A stretch of DNA of 64,000 bases, taken from contig NZ_JBBOWV010000001.1 of NCBI RefSeq assembly GCF_038007305.1, positions 3,400,501 to 3,464,500 on the forward strand, in the 5' to 3' direction. The first letter of the stretch is position 1. Every line of letters begins with the position of its first letter. Under the pieces are notes generated by a model. It was not told the origin of the DNA and ran no database searches. It saw nothing but the letters and a program-made list of their open reading frames with translations. The position numbers and the translations under genes were made by a program. Of this stretch, positions 43,353 through 52,810 are shown one piece after another. This DNA comes from Solibacillus sp. FSL W7-1436. GTDB lineage: Bacteria; Bacillota; Bacilli; Bacillales_A; Planococcaceae.

Positions 43353-44903
43353 TTGACGCTTGTTAAACAGAAGCAAGAAGAACAAAACGAACGTATTATA
43401 CGATTACTTGAAGAACAGTTAGCTCAGTCAAATCGACAAATAGAAGCGTTGACGGAACAAGTTCGTCAATTAACGAAAGCCTTATACGGCTCTAAGTCAG
43501 AGAAATCCAAATATCAAGCACCAGACGGACAGGGCTCTTTATTTGAAGAAGATCCGTCTTTTAACGAACCTGAGCAGACAGAAGAACAAAGCACGGAAAC
43601 GGTTAGTTATACCGTTACTCGTAAAAAGACAAATAAAAAACGAAATGATTCGTTTCGTGAGGATATTGAAGTTGAGGAAATTCATCATCATCCAGCTAAT
43701 TTAGCTTGTGATTGTTGTCTCGGTGAAATGGTAGAATTCAGTTCAACGATGGTACGTGAAGAAGCGAAATTTATTCCAGCTACGTTGAAACGTGTACAAC
43801 ATTTTGAACATGCTTATGAGTGCAAAGCGTGTAAAAAAGATGCCCTACAAAAAGCACAAATCAAACGTGGTAAAGCACCACAAGGCGCTATCCAAAGAAG
43901 CATTGCCGGACCCACTGTTTTAGCAAAACTTATCTATGATAAGTTTATCCAGTACTTGCCTCTTTACCGTCAGGTAAATGAATGGGAGCGACATGGCCTA
44001 CATACCAACGATAAGAATTTATCCAATTGGGTAATACGCGTAGCAGAAGATTGGCTTCAACCGCTTTATGTTTTGATGAAGCAACTATTGACGGCGAAAT
44101 CTGTGCTGCATGTGGATGAAACGTATGCACAAATACTCAAACGTTCAGATGGGAAATCCGCTCAATCGAACGCCTATAACTGGGTATGTCGTAGTGTACA
44201 AAGTGAAGGTCCTATTATCGTTTTATTTAAGAGCGCTCTCTCACGAGGGCGAGCTATATTAGAAAATTTAATTGCAGGGTTCAAAGGGACTGTGATTTGT
44301 GATGGCTATTCGGCTTATGGTCAATTGCCTAATGTTCAGTTCGCTAACTGTTGGGCGCACGTACGACGTTATTGGCTGAAAGCTGATAGTAAAAACGGGC
44401 GAATAGGTGTTGAATATTGCGATCGTTTATTTCACATCGAGCGTAAAATCAAACACCTTTTACCGGAAGAACGTGTGCGAGTTCGTCAACAAGAAGCAAA
44501 GCCCATCGTAGCTGAATTTTTCGATTGGATTGACCGTTCTCCTTTCTTTGGTAAAAACGCAATTGCGAAAGCAGCGGACTACACATTGAGCCGAGCAGAT
44601 GAGTTAAAAGTCTTTCTTGATAACGGTCACATCGCAATTGACAATAATCCCGCTGAAAATGCGATTCGTCCAAATGTTATTGGCCGTAAAAATTGGCTTT
44701 TCTCTGTGAGCGAAGCGGGTGCCAATGCGAATGCCATCTGTTTAAGCTTGGCTGAAACGGCCAAAGCAAACGGGATTGATTTTTATCAGTATCTGGTGAA
44801 GCTGATGACGGAATTACCAAATTTACCATTTCATCAGCAACCTGAGATTTTACATAACTACATGCCTTGGTCAGAAAATATTCAAGCCACATGTGCAAAA
44901 TAG
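43353..44903 (+). CDS. tnpC: IS66-family DDE transposase TnpC
   Basis: A 516-aa transposase. The N-terminus is a coiled coil (IIRLLEEQLAQSNRQIEALTEQ), then a zinc-finger-like CDCCLGE...CKAC region (about 125-170) and the catalytic domain with Asp in HVDETYAQ, Asp in VICDGYSAY and Glu in NNPAENAIRP. I place the start at TTG 43353 after AAGTGGTGA; TTG 43329 or GTG 43344 are alternatives. Full length, no interruption. Confidence 0.93.
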   Translation: MTLVKQKQEEQNERIIRLLEEQLAQSNRQIEALTEQVRQLTKALYGSKSEKSKYQAPDGQGSLFEEDPSFNEPEQTEEQSTETVSYTVTRKKTNKKRNDSFREDIEVEEIHHHPANLACDCCLGEMVEFSSTMVREEAKFIPATLKRVQHFEHAYECKACKKDALQKAQIKRGKAPQGAIQRSIAGPTVLAKLIYDKFIQYLPLYRQVNEWERHGLHTNDKNLSNWVIRVAEDWLQPLYVLMKQLLTAKSVLHVDETYAQILKRSDGKSAQSNAYNWVCRSVQSEGPIIVLFKSALSRGRAILENLIAGFKGTVICDGYSAYGQLPNVQFANCWAHVRRYWLKADSKNGRIGVEYCDRLFHIERKIKHLLPEERVRVRQQEAKPIVAEFFDWIDRSPFFGKNAIAKAADYTLSRADELKVFLDNGHIAIDNNPAENAIRPNVIGRKNWLFSVSEAGANANAICLSLAETAKANGIDFYQYLVKLMTELPNLPFHQQPEILHNYMPWSENIQATCAK

Positions 44904-44989
44904 CCAACTATCTGAAAAAAATTTAGGATAGTTGGCCATTTGTCGTGCGTACCGTAAAGGTGCGCTATTTTTTATATTTCGGGCTTACA

Positions 44990-45017
44990 TAAAAACCAAC
45001 TAGCCTCAGCTAGCTGG
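44990..45017 (-). terminator. Terminator of the serine hydrolase gene, abutting the IS66 end
   Basis: On the minus strand CCAGCTAGC pairs with GCTAGTTGG and is followed by TTTTTAT. The T-run is the IS66 target duplication itself, so the element inserted at the distal edge of this terminator. Confidence 0.75.
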
Positions 45018-45024
45018 CTCCATA

Positions 45025-46041
45025 CTAAGCATTTTCAATTTCCTTAAAAACGTTAAATGCGCCTTCACTTTTATTCGAACAGACGACACTAACCAGACCA
45101 CTCTCCGGATAAAATGCCGAGTGGAAGCTCACCCCAGGATCGTAGCCCATCACATGGTATTTCGAGATACAATCTTCCTTCTTATCAATCCACACACCGT
45201 AGCCGTAAAACCGGTCAAAATCTTCATCCGTATGAATATATGGCGTTAATAATTGCTGCGTCATCGCTTCGCCTAAAAGTTCAAACTTCATCAATGCTTG
45301 CCAGAAACGATGCATATCTTCCACAGTGACAAAAGCGCCCCCGTCCGCCCCGCCTTTTACGGGAACAGAGTAAATATTCGTTTTCCATGAGCCATCTTCC
45401 TTTTCAATATAGCCGAGCGCCGTATTTGAAGGCAATGCATCGAGTTCAAAGTACCCTGAGTGCTCCATCCCTGCACGATTGAATATTTTTTCCGTCATAT
45501 ACTCGTCAAAGTGCTTGCCGCTTACCTGCTCGACGACAAGACCGAGCAGTATATAGCCGGCATTATTATAATGAAAGCGCTCGCCGACTGCCAACTTCAT
45601 TGGTTCATGCTGGAACAGCGGCAAAAAATCACGACCGTTTCGCATTAAATACATCGGCTGATTCACCCATAAATCTGCAAAATCCTCCATTACTTCCTCG
45701 TCAAAGTAATCCGGTATTCCCGCGGTATGTGTCAGGAGGTGGTGGATCGTGATTTCTTCATCGAATCGAGTAAACGGAATATCCAAAATTTCGGATAACT
45801 TCGATTCAAATGAAAGCTGCCCCTTCTCTACAAGCTGGCAAATCGCTACTGCTGTAAAGATTTTGCAACCGGAAGCAATTCCGAATCGTGTTTCTACATT
45901 ATTCAAAATCCAATCTGCACGATTTGCATAACCACTACTCTGTTGCTGTAATACATCATTATTTCGTTTAACCAAAACTGTCCCTGAAAAATCAACTTCA
46001 TCCATAACTGCTGTTACTTTGTTTAGCATCGTCATTTTCAT
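45025..46041 (-). CDS. Serine hydrolase of the class C beta-lactamase/esterase family
   Basis: A 338-aa serine hydrolase. The active-site SxxK is SGCK (Ser57, Lys60) and the YxN motif is YNNAGY near residue 153; a third motif (HVMGYDPG region) near 300 is weaker. There is no signal peptide, so it is probably an intracellular esterase or D-aminopeptidase-like enzyme rather than a true beta-lactamase. ATG 46041 follows GAAGGGAAG. Confidence 0.85.
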   Translation of the reverse strand: MKMTMLNKVTAVMDEVDFSGTVLVKRNNDVLQQQSSGYANRADWILNNVETRFGIASGCKIFTAVAICQLVEKGQLSFESKLSEILDIPFTRFDEEITIHHLLTHTAGIPDYFDEEVMEDFADLWVNQPMYLMRNGRDFLPLFQHEPMKLAVGERFHYNNAGYILLGLVVEQVSGKHFDEYMTEKIFNRAGMEHSGYFELDALPSNTALGYIEKEDGSWKTNIYSVPVKGGADGGAFVTVEDMHRFWQALMKFELLGEAMTQQLLTPYIHTDEDFDRFYGYGVWIDKKEDCISKYHVMGYDPGVSFHSAFYPESGLVSVVCSNKSEGAFNVFKEIENA

Positions 46042-46160
46042 CTTACTTCCCTTCAAATTTGAATGATTTCAGATAAAAACTGGTTAACTTTTATTTCCCG
46101 AATGAGATTTTCGGAATAACAAAACTTGGCAATTTCATTCTAACATAAACACCAACAAAT

Positions 46161-46185
46161 AAAAAAGGACCGCGTAGAGCAGTCC
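46161..46185 (-). terminator. Terminator of the DUF1801 gene
   Basis: GGACTGC and GCGGTCC pair around a 5-base loop on the minus strand and TTTTTT follows. Confidence 0.75.
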
Positions 46186-46192
46186 CCCTTCT

Positions 46193-46570
46193 TTAACAAT
46201 CCGTATCTTCCCCGGCCCGCCACATATCGATAGTTTTATGAATAAAGTCTCGCAGTCCCGTCTCTTCCATGTTGATCGTCTTCTTAATCCGGATACATCC
46301 TTTGCCATAGTTATAGCCCGTCAAGAGCGCCTCTGCATTTTCAATTTTTTCGATCGTGCCAACATAGAGGCTGACATAATGTTTTTGCGCGTTCAATGCG
46401 AAAATATAATGTTCATCCTTACCGAAATTCAGCATCTTATAGCGGATCGATTCTCCAAATTCAGGCGCATAGGATAAAATCATTTGCCGGATTGCAAGAA
46501 GCTTCTCTTTGCGCCAGTCGTCTTCGAGCATTTCCAAATATTGTCCGGCATCTTTTGCATCATATTGCAT
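46193..46570 (-). CDS. DUF1801-domain protein (YdhG-like)
   Basis: A 125-aa small protein. The patterns AIRQMILSYAPEFGESIRYKMLNFGKDEHYIFALNAQKHYVSLYV and GKGCIRIKKTINMEETGLRDFI are typical of DUF1801. In B. subtilis such a protein is described as a frataxin-like iron chaperone; that role has not been shown for this subgroup. ATG 46570 follows AGGGGGTT. Confidence 0.78.
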   Translation of the reverse strand: MQYDAKDAGQYLEMLEDDWRKEKLLAIRQMILSYAPEFGESIRYKMLNFGKDEHYIFALNAQKHYVSLYVGTIEKIENAEALLTGYNYGKGCIRIKKTINMEETGLRDFIHKTIDMWRAGEDTDC

Positions 46571-46633
46571 AAGCAGAACCCCCTGTATTTTCCATTTCCC
46601 TATTAGTTTACATAAAATTCTTATTGTATGCAC

Positions 46634-46662
46634 AAAAAAGCAGGCAAATACAATACGCCTGC
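46634..46662 (-). terminator. Terminator of the SLH-protein gene
   Basis: GCAGGC and GCCTGC form the stem, with AAGC/GCTT extension and a run of six T on the minus strand. Confidence 0.85.
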
Positions 46663-46670
46663 TTGGAAAT

Positions 46671-48161
46671 TTAATGATCCGGCATTAGATTCCGGTTAAT
46701 CGTTACATTTACAATGGACCCGATTTGGCCAACATTTACAGTTATTCCTAACCATACATTCATGAAACATTCGTTTTCGCTAAAGAATTCTCGATCAGTG
46801 ACCGTCTTCTCGAAATCAACTGAGATATAACCCCTTTTCTCACCAGTCGCTTTAGCACGGAACACATTCGTCCCTGGATCTCTTGTTACAGTTGCTATTT
46901 GCTCCGCATCTTTTGTTCGGATGATATGTTTTCCAATATCGAAATTCTTATCGAGCTCGAATACCGTTTCCCTCTGTTCTTTTATCGTCTGAATATCATA
47001 GTAAATGCTGGATTTGTTCGGTTTTGCATCAATTCCGTAGCGCACCACTTTTCCCCCGGCAAAACGGACTGTCGCGATATACTGACCGGGTTTGTCGATG
47101 ACAATACAGCCACCCTTCGTAGCGCATTGTTCGAACTCTACACTATCTGAAAGCTTCTCACCGTCCATTGTCTCAAGGGATATGTTCTGAACAGGTTCGC
47201 TTATCGGTTCAGTCATTGAATTTTCGTAAAACCATAACGTCGCTACGGTAGGCAATGAATCTTCAGTTTGCTCGAGCGACAGTTCCAATTCACCATTTTC
47301 CTTTTTCATATGGATATAATACTTTTTATAAAGTTCACTTCCGTCTTTCACTCCGGATACAACAAGTGTACTTGTTCCTTCTTTTAAAGGAATAAGCTGA
47401 ATCTGATCACCGGAATAGCCTGTCGGCAAATATTTTCCTTGCACTAATAACCCTTCAAAGAAATCCGAATCGATCGCATCTGCTTCAATTCTTCTAATCT
47501 GGTCAAATCCAAGTTCATTTGCTTCCAGCGTAACCATTTTTGGCTTTGAATCTTCCGTTGCTTTCAACATTTTGGCTGCCTGGCCTCTTGTAATAAAAGC
47601 ATTGGGGCTGAATGTATCAGGTGTCGTACCTGACGTGATTCCCAGCTTGTAAATAATGAAAATATTTAAACCATGTGAAGAATAGTTAACATCTTTGAAA
47701 GGTATTTCACCACTATTGTAATTATAGCGTGGTAAATCAAACGCTTTTACAAGAATCGAAGCCATCTGTCCGCGTTTGATCGGATCATTCGGACCGTAAC
47801 GGCCATCTCCGTAGCCGCTAATAATTCCATTTTCCGCCAATGCGGCAATTGCTTTGTAATAACCGTTTGCTGTCGAGACGTCTTTAAATTTCGGGTTTTT
47901 CACATTGGTCGTGTCCAATTTAACCATTTTTGCAATAATTGCCGCTGCTTGTCCTCTAGTTATGGAGTTGCCGGGTTTGAATGTACCATCCGGGTAGCCT
48001 CCTAAAATATTGCGCTCTGCCAAATCATAGACTGCTTCGGCAAAATACTTTGAAGCTGGCACATATGAAAATTGCTTAGTACTTGCAGCAGATGCTTCCG
48101 TTAAAGGCAAGATACACGCGAATATGAGCGCACCGAATGCGGCCAAAATTTTCTTTTTCAT
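46671..48161 (-). CDS. S-layer-homology domain surface protein
   Basis: A 496-aa secreted protein: signal peptide (1-25, ending ASA-A), three SLH modules (about 38-80, 95-138, 155-197; GGYPDGTFKPGNSITRGQAAA is the clearest), then a roughly 290-residue beta-rich region of unknown function. Cell-wall attachment through the SLH modules is expected. The C-terminal half has a Cys pair in CATKGGC. It is preceded by GGGAGCTAG. Confidence 0.9.
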   Translation of the reverse strand: MKKKILAAFGALIFACILPLTEASAASTKQFSYVPASKYFAEAVYDLAERNILGGYPDGTFKPGNSITRGQAAAIIAKMVKLDTTNVKNPKFKDVSTANGYYKAIAALAENGIISGYGDGRYGPNDPIKRGQMASILVKAFDLPRYNYNSGEIPFKDVNYSSHGLNIFIIYKLGITSGTTPDTFSPNAFITRGQAAKMLKATEDSKPKMVTLEANELGFDQIRRIEADAIDSDFFEGLLVQGKYLPTGYSGDQIQLIPLKEGTSTLVVSGVKDGSELYKKYYIHMKKENGELELSLEQTEDSLPTVATLWFYENSMTEPISEPVQNISLETMDGEKLSDSVEFEQCATKGGCIVIDKPGQYIATVRFAGGKVVRYGIDAKPNKSSIYYDIQTIKEQRETVFELDKNFDIGKHIIRTKDAEQIATVTRDPGTNVFRAKATGEKRGYISVDFEKTVTDREFFSENECFMNVWLGITVNVGQIGSIVNVTINRNLMPDH

Positions 48162-48418
48162 TTACTAGCTCCCTTTCTTTTTTCATTGGAATCTTTATAT
48201 TAGAAAACCTTTCTCATCCTCTATTATTTTACATTATTATCTCGAATTAGCCAGATTTGCAGAAAAAAATAATACTTTATATGTATGTAATCAAAGGAAA
48301 TTTAGCAAATGGTGGTTGAAAACCCTTAAACTGTTCGAAATTCAGTCTATTTAACGATTCGAATTTGACGAATACATGGTAACTTTAAAATTATCACAAA
48401 CGGGGAGAAGGAAAATGT

Positions 48419-49102
48419 ATGAATATTAAACATGTTACGATGTACGCTTCAAACTTTGGTGCAACAAAACAATTTTATTTGGCTAAGCTGCAATTCCCTC
48501 TACTATCAGAAGAAGCAGACCGCTTTACAATGAATGTTGGGGAAACGGCAGTCACGTTCATTAAGGCTCATTTAAACGAAAAGCCATTCTACCATTTTGC
48601 TTTTGATATCCCTTCAAATCAATTTGAAGAAGCGAAAGCATGGACAAAAGGAAAAGTAACATTATCGCAAGAACAAGGTGAAGATGATGTTTACTTTGAA
48701 GGGATTGACGCGAAATCCATCTACTTTGAGGACCCTGCAGGAAATATAGTAGAATTTATTTGCCGCCTATCAGATGCTGGACATAGTGCGGTACCGTTTA
48801 CCGCTTCCTCTCTTCAAAAGGTGTCGGAGATGAGTATTGTCGTAAAGGATAAATTGAAATCCGTACCGACGTTTCATGAAGTATCGATTTTTGAACGGGA
48901 CCATAATGAAATTTCGGCACAAGGGTTAACATTTATGGGAGCACGTGAAGATGCATCCTACCTTTTATTCGTAAATGAGGGCCGTACATGGTTCTTCTCA
49001 AGTAAGAATGCTGAAGTTTTCCCTTTAGAGGTTTTATTAGCGGATGGCGTAATGTTGAAAATTGATGAAGATCTGCAATTGGTCAGTTCGAAGCAATATT
49101 AA
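48419..49102 (+). CDS. VOC-superfamily (glyoxalase/dioxygenase-like) protein
   Basis: A 227-aa protein with a clear N-terminal VOC domain (MNIKHVTMYASNFGATKQFYLAKL; PFYHFAFDIPSNQFEEA; SIYFEDPAGNIVEFI) with His5, a mid His and Glu as a possible metal triad, followed by a divergent second half (about 125-227). It probably is a ring-cleavage or lyase-type enzyme with an unknown substrate. GGGAGAAGG lies upstream, and a strong terminator follows. Confidence 0.82.
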   Translation: MNIKHVTMYASNFGATKQFYLAKLQFPLLSEEADRFTMNVGETAVTFIKAHLNEKPFYHFAFDIPSNQFEEAKAWTKGKVTLSQEQGEDDVYFEGIDAKSIYFEDPAGNIVEFICRLSDAGHSAVPFTASSLQKVSEMSIVVKDKLKSVPTFHEVSIFERDHNEISAQGLTFMGAREDASYLLFVNEGRTWFFSSKNAEVFPLEVLLADGVMLKIDEDLQLVSSKQY

Positions 49103-49120
49103 AGATTCCAACCATAACTA

Positions 49121-49148
49121 AAACGAGCTTGTTCCTACAAGCTCGTTT
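49121..49148 (+). terminator. Terminator of the VOC gene
   Basis: AAACGAGCTTGT and ACAAGCTCGTTT form a perfect 12-bp stem with a 4-base loop. Confidence 0.85.
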
Positions 49149-49182
49149 GTGCAATATGTATTACCGAAATGCTCATCATTAA

Positions 49183-49398
49183 TCAAATGTTATCATTTTT
49201 CTTTTGGTGCATCAGTTGGATTAACTGATCGATTTTTTCATTTTTTTCCTGATCTAATTTCTGTTTCATTTCCATAAATTTTATCGCTTTCACAATAAAA
49301 TAGATTACAAAAATAATGATCATTAAGTTAATTAAAATTGGTAACAACCCGAATAACGCAACCACGCCAACACCACCGCCATTATACAACATTTCCAT
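49183..49398 (-). CDS. Small single-helix membrane protein
   Basis: A 71-aa protein with a hydrophobic segment at about 10-38 (VALFGLLPILINLMIIIFVIYFIV) and a charged coiled-coil-like tail (KFMEMKQKLDQEKNEKIDQLIQLM). Many bacilli encode such small proteins of unknown function (DUF4083-like shape). ATG 49398 follows GGAGTGA; a TTG at 49401 is an alternative. Confidence 0.6.
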   Translation of the reverse strand: MEMLYNGGGVGVVALFGLLPILINLMIIIFVIYFIVKAIKFMEMKQKLDQEKNEKIDQLIQLMHQKKNDNI

Positions 49399-49480
49399 CA
49401 ATTCATCACTCCATCTCGATAGATTCTACTATTGTATCATTAAGTGTTCCGGAATTTTAAGTCTTATTGGGTGGGCTGCG

Positions 49481-50038
49481 CTAATTTTTCTCCTGTTCAA
49501 TAAACAACACATTGTTTTGTCTGGCTATTTTATAGATTTCGCTTTTATCCTCATATAGGAAGTGGCCGTTTAATGGTATCCGAATGGAATTGCCGTCATT
49601 TGCTTTAAAGTTGTATGCTTCATATCTGCCGGTATCATCCTGGTAGTACTCAAGCGCAACTTCTTTAATTTCAGTCCATTGGAACGATTTCCCGTCAAAT
49701 AAATTATGCGACACAACTCTTTCTTTTCCAATATATGTATAACTCAAAACCGATAAATAAAAAACAAAGATAGCCCCCGCAATAAAAGCAACTAACAGGC
49801 TATAAGTGAATTTGTTTTGTCTGATTAACGGGATGATGAATCCGACAAATAATAACAGACTTGCCACGAGTACCAGGGTGAAATTTAAACGATGCGGAAA
49901 AAGGACGATTGCTGATGGATCATATAAAAATGTTTGGACATAGAAAACAGGAAAAATTAGTCTGACAAAAGGCAAACTGATCAGTGTGAGTCCTGCAAGT
50001 ACCATTAAAACCAGCCGAGGCGAGTAATTAATTGAAAT
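49481..50038 (-). CDS. Hypothetical membrane protein with PH-like C-terminus
   Basis: The frame is open from a non-standard ATT codon at 50038 (ISINYSPRLVLMVLAG...), seven bases after GGGGGA; the first ATG is at 50005 without a ribosome binding site. The protein (about 186 aa from 50038, 174 aa from ATG) has four transmembrane helices and a C-terminal soluble domain of about 75 residues (SHNLFDGKSFQWTEIKEVALEYY...), which looks like a PH-type strand pattern. Function unknown. The start is the main uncertainty. Confidence 0.6.
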   Translation of the reverse strand: MSINYSPRLVLMVLAGLTLISLPFVRLIFPVFYVQTFLYDPSAIVLFPHRLNFTLVLVASLLLFVGFIIPLIRQNKFTYSLLVAFIAGAIFVFYLSVLSYTYIGKERVVSHNLFDGKSFQWTEIKEVALEYYQDDTGRYEAYNFKANDGNSIRIPLNGHFLYEDKSEIYKIARQNNVLFIEQEKN

Positions 50039-50172
50039 GGTAAATCCCCCTTTTTAGAAATCGTATTATTCAATGTATAAGGTAATTTTACCAAAGCAAT
50101 TCTCCTGTACGCGTTTATATGCCTAAAAGAATATTTTTGTAAGTTATGTGCACTATTAATTAATCAAACCGT

Positions 50173-50364
50173 CTAGTTGAAAAATGCTAAATAAATTACA
50201 ATGGCGATGATGATTATAAGAAAAAGGATGCCTGTACCTTTCCACCCTAAATCCCCGATCAGATCTTGAAGGCCTCCTCCATGCATCGCCGCCGGGTTTC
50301 CCTTTAATTCTTGCTGCCTTAATCTTTCTCTTTTAGCTTCCGGTGTTTCTTGATCTTTGTTCAA
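50173..50364 (-). CDS. DUF6366-like small membrane protein
   Basis: A 63-aa protein with a polar N-terminus (ETPEAKRERLRQQELKGNP), LQDLIGDLGWKGTGIL and one C-terminal transmembrane helix. It matches what I recall of the DUF6366 family in bacilli; function unknown. It starts at TTG 50364 behind AAAGGAGGAA. Confidence 0.75.
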   Translation of the reverse strand: MNKDQETPEAKRERLRQQELKGNPAAMHGGGLQDLIGDLGWKGTGILFLIIIIAIVIYLAFFN

Positions 50365-50444
50365 TATAAATTCCTCCTTTTACTACACTTTTTTACACAA
50401 TATCCAGTATTACTTTGGGTGTATCAAATTCAACTGCTGTTAAT

Positions 50445-50483
50445 AAAAATTAAGCGCTAATCCTTTTTAAGAGTAGCGCTTAA
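50445..50483 (-). terminator. Terminator of the GNAT gene
   Basis: TTAAGCGCTA and TAGCGCTTAA form a perfect 10-bp stem with a 14-base loop; ATTTTTA follows on the minus strand. Confidence 0.85.
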
Positions 50484-50512
50484 CTTGATGAAAATATTTA
50501 GATCACACTATC

Positions 50513-51298
50513 CTAATCTGCCACTGGAATACTGGGTGATTGGCAACCATACGAGTAAGCTAGACAACTGAAACCTGCCTTTTCAAGGATCGGTCTGCTC
50601 ATTGGACTGGCATCTACCGTCAGGAAGGAATACCCTTTCTCATAAGCTTTTTGTGCACGAACGGCCAATAGTTTTGAATAATAACCATTGCCCCGGTATT
50701 GCGGAAGCGTTGACCCTCCCCATAAGCTAGCAAAGGACGAATTATTCTCCAAGTACATCCAAGCAGCGCTTACAAGCCGGCCATCTTCATAAAACCCATA
50801 AATATATAACGAGTCCGGATTATCTTGTTTATCTCTCAAAAGTCTTTCCCCAAGCTCTTTATGAGATCCATTCCAGATCGCCTCTTCCAGCACAATAAGG
50901 TCCTGGATGCCTTGTTCATCCGTAATTTCCTTCACTGCCTGCAGATCGATATTTATAAGAAAAGGATGACTATCCGTTAATTTCATGACCATAAGTGCTT
51001 CTGGATCATCTATCGTAAATCCTTCCTGTTTAAGTATTTCGGTCAAATTATCAGGTTTGTCATAGCTGTACACTTTCCATTCGAAACCTTGCTTGAGGTT
51101 ACCGAAATAACTTAGCTCATTTCGAATCACGTCCCTTGCCGACCTTTCATTTACATTGGAAGCTAATATAAATCCGTTTTCATTAAATTTCGAAATGTGG
51201 CGAACTACATCGTTTGTTTCTTCTCTTATAAATCCTGGTGTTACAGCTTCTTGCCTTAATTCTTTGTGAAAAAGTGCAATCCATTCTTTTTTGACCAT
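50513..51298 (-). CDS. GNAT-family acetyltransferase
   Basis: A 261-aa protein with the GNAT fold in its C-terminal half: LYIYGFYEDGRLVSAAWMYL, then the acetyl-CoA P-loop QYRGNGYYSKLL near 205, and SFLTVDASPMSRPILEKAGF. The N-terminal 120 residues are a divergent extension. Substrate unknown. ATG 51298 has only a weak ribosome binding site (AAAGGAACGCGGCT). Confidence 0.85.
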   Translation of the reverse strand: MVKKEWIALFHKELRQEAVTPGFIREETNDVVRHISKFNENGFILASNVNERSARDVIRNELSYFGNLKQGFEWKVYSYDKPDNLTEILKQEGFTIDDPEALMVMKLTDSHPFLINIDLQAVKEITDEQGIQDLIVLEEAIWNGSHKELGERLLRDKQDNPDSLYIYGFYEDGRLVSAAWMYLENNSSFASLWGGSTLPQYRGNGYYSKLLAVRAQKAYEKGYSFLTVDASPMSRPILEKAGFSCLAYSYGCQSPSIPVAD

Positions 51299-51387
51299 AG
51301 CCGCGTTCCTTTCAATGCCCCCAAAAATTTATTGCAAAAAATTGAAGCTCTTATATATATAGTAAACTAATTATACATGTTTTTTGG

Positions 51388-52650
51388 TTAATCCTCATCA
51401 ACTTCTTCGGCAACTTTATCGATTCTTTCCAACATTGGCGGATGCGTATAGCGGAACCATTTGACAAGTGCAGGCGGATTTACTTCACTAAGACCGGCTT
51501 TCGTCAGCTGTTGAAACGATGAAATCGCTGCTTCCGGATTTTCCACCAGCTCGATTGCAAATTCATCTGCACGGATTTCTTGATAACGTGATATCGCATT
51601 GGACAATGGGCTGGAGAAGAACAGTAAAAATGATGAAATCAGCAAAAACAACGGCAAAGAATTCAAATTGCCCATTTCTTTAATTTTCAGGATTGGTCCG
51701 TAACGGCGAATCATCCAAGGCATGATTTTTGCGATCAGCCATAGTCCAATGAGCGTCATAACTAAATAGACCGCGATGTTAATATAAATATCCTTCAGCA
51801 AATAATGACCCATCTCGTGTGCCATGATAAAGAGGATTTCATCATGTGTTAACCGGTTTAAGGTCGTATCCCACAGCACGATCCGGGAGTTGTCGCCGAT
51901 TCCAGTCACATAGGCATTTAAAGCATTCGTCTTCTCCGACATATTCACTTCAAACACATGGTCAGATGGAATATCGGCCTGCTCAGCAAGAGATAGAATT
52001 TTCGTCTCCAGCTCCTTATCTGTTAACGGAGAAAAATCATTGTAGATCGGATCGATGACGACAGGTTGAATAAACATCAGGAAGATTGAAAACGGTACAG
52101 TTAAAGCCCATGCATAGAGCCACCATTTTTTAGGACTTTTTCTGATAAGCCAATAGAGAACGGCAATTATGATGACCGACATCCCGAAATCCAGCCAAAA
52201 ATCAATTATATTTTCCCGCATCCACGAAGAAAAAACTTGCGTACTGATCCCATAGCTTTTGCTGAGCGTATAGCGATAATAGTCCATCGGGAATTGAAGG
52301 ATGAACAACAGCAGAGACAGAAAGAACAGATACATTGCGGTTCTGAATACAGACCATTTAAATTGTTCAGCACTCCATTTCTCGAACAAACGTGAAATTC
52401 CCGTAATTAAAATAACGAAGTAAAGCAGCCATTCCAAAGGAGTTGTAATAAAGAACAGGAAATTTCTTACTTTCGATAATTCTTCACTTAATAACAGCTC
52501 CTGTGTTGTAAGAAAAGTGCTTGGATCTGCAGCCGTTCCTTGAAGAGCGGCTGGAATCCCGCTATTTTGTCCATGGAAAAAATACAAATACATTGCAACA
52601 ACATACAGTCCAAATGCAAAGAACGCCATTAAACCCCATTTTTTTGTCAT
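51388..52650 (-). CDS. M48-family membrane zinc metalloprotease (Ste24-like)
   Basis: A 420-aa integral membrane protease with seven or so helices. The zinc motif HEMGH is at 278-282 in IMAHEMGHYLL, and the third ligand glutamate lies in EIRADEFAIELVENP near 365. The N-terminal M48 extension (residues 1-205) with five helices is typical of CAAX-protease/Ste24-like members. It probably acts in membrane protein quality control. ATG 52650 follows AGGTGTAGAAGGA. Confidence 0.9.
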   Translation of the reverse strand: MTKKWGLMAFFAFGLYVVAMYLYFFHGQNSGIPAALQGTAADPSTFLTTQELLLSEELSKVRNFLFFITTPLEWLLYFVILITGISRLFEKWSAEQFKWSVFRTAMYLFFLSLLLFILQFPMDYYRYTLSKSYGISTQVFSSWMRENIIDFWLDFGMSVIIIAVLYWLIRKSPKKWWLYAWALTVPFSIFLMFIQPVVIDPIYNDFSPLTDKELETKILSLAEQADIPSDHVFEVNMSEKTNALNAYVTGIGDNSRIVLWDTTLNRLTHDEILFIMAHEMGHYLLKDIYINIAVYLVMTLIGLWLIAKIMPWMIRRYGPILKIKEMGNLNSLPLFLLISSFLLFFSSPLSNAISRYQEIRADEFAIELVENPEAAISSFQQLTKAGLSEVNPPALVKWFRYTHPPMLERIDKVAEEVDED

Positions 52651-52810
52651 TCCTTCTACACCTCAATTCATTCGTTACCATATCCTATTACTGAAATGCG
52701 GAAATCATTTCTACTATGGTGGTCAATCTAATTTTTTGAAGGTTCTATAGATCATGGAATCTTCATAAATTGACACAATCTAAAATTGAATTAATAAGGA
52801 GCGCTTATTC

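Larger units (their letters stand above)
42667..44988 (+). mobile_element. Complete IS66-family insertion sequence with 8-bp target duplication
   Basis: Terminal inverted repeats GTAAGCCCGTAAT (42667-42679) and its counterpart at 44976-44988 (one mismatch) bound three genes tnpA-tnpB-tnpC. The 8 bases ATAAAAAC occur on both sides (42659-42666 and 44989-44996), the expected IS66 target duplication. Length is 2322 bp. All three genes are open, so the copy is probably recent and functional. Confidence 0.96.

Noticed and set aside
45025-46041. True beta-lactamase resistance gene
   Set aside because: No signal peptide, weak third motif and a long family-typical esterase layout; the SxxK motif alone does not show antibiotic hydrolysis.
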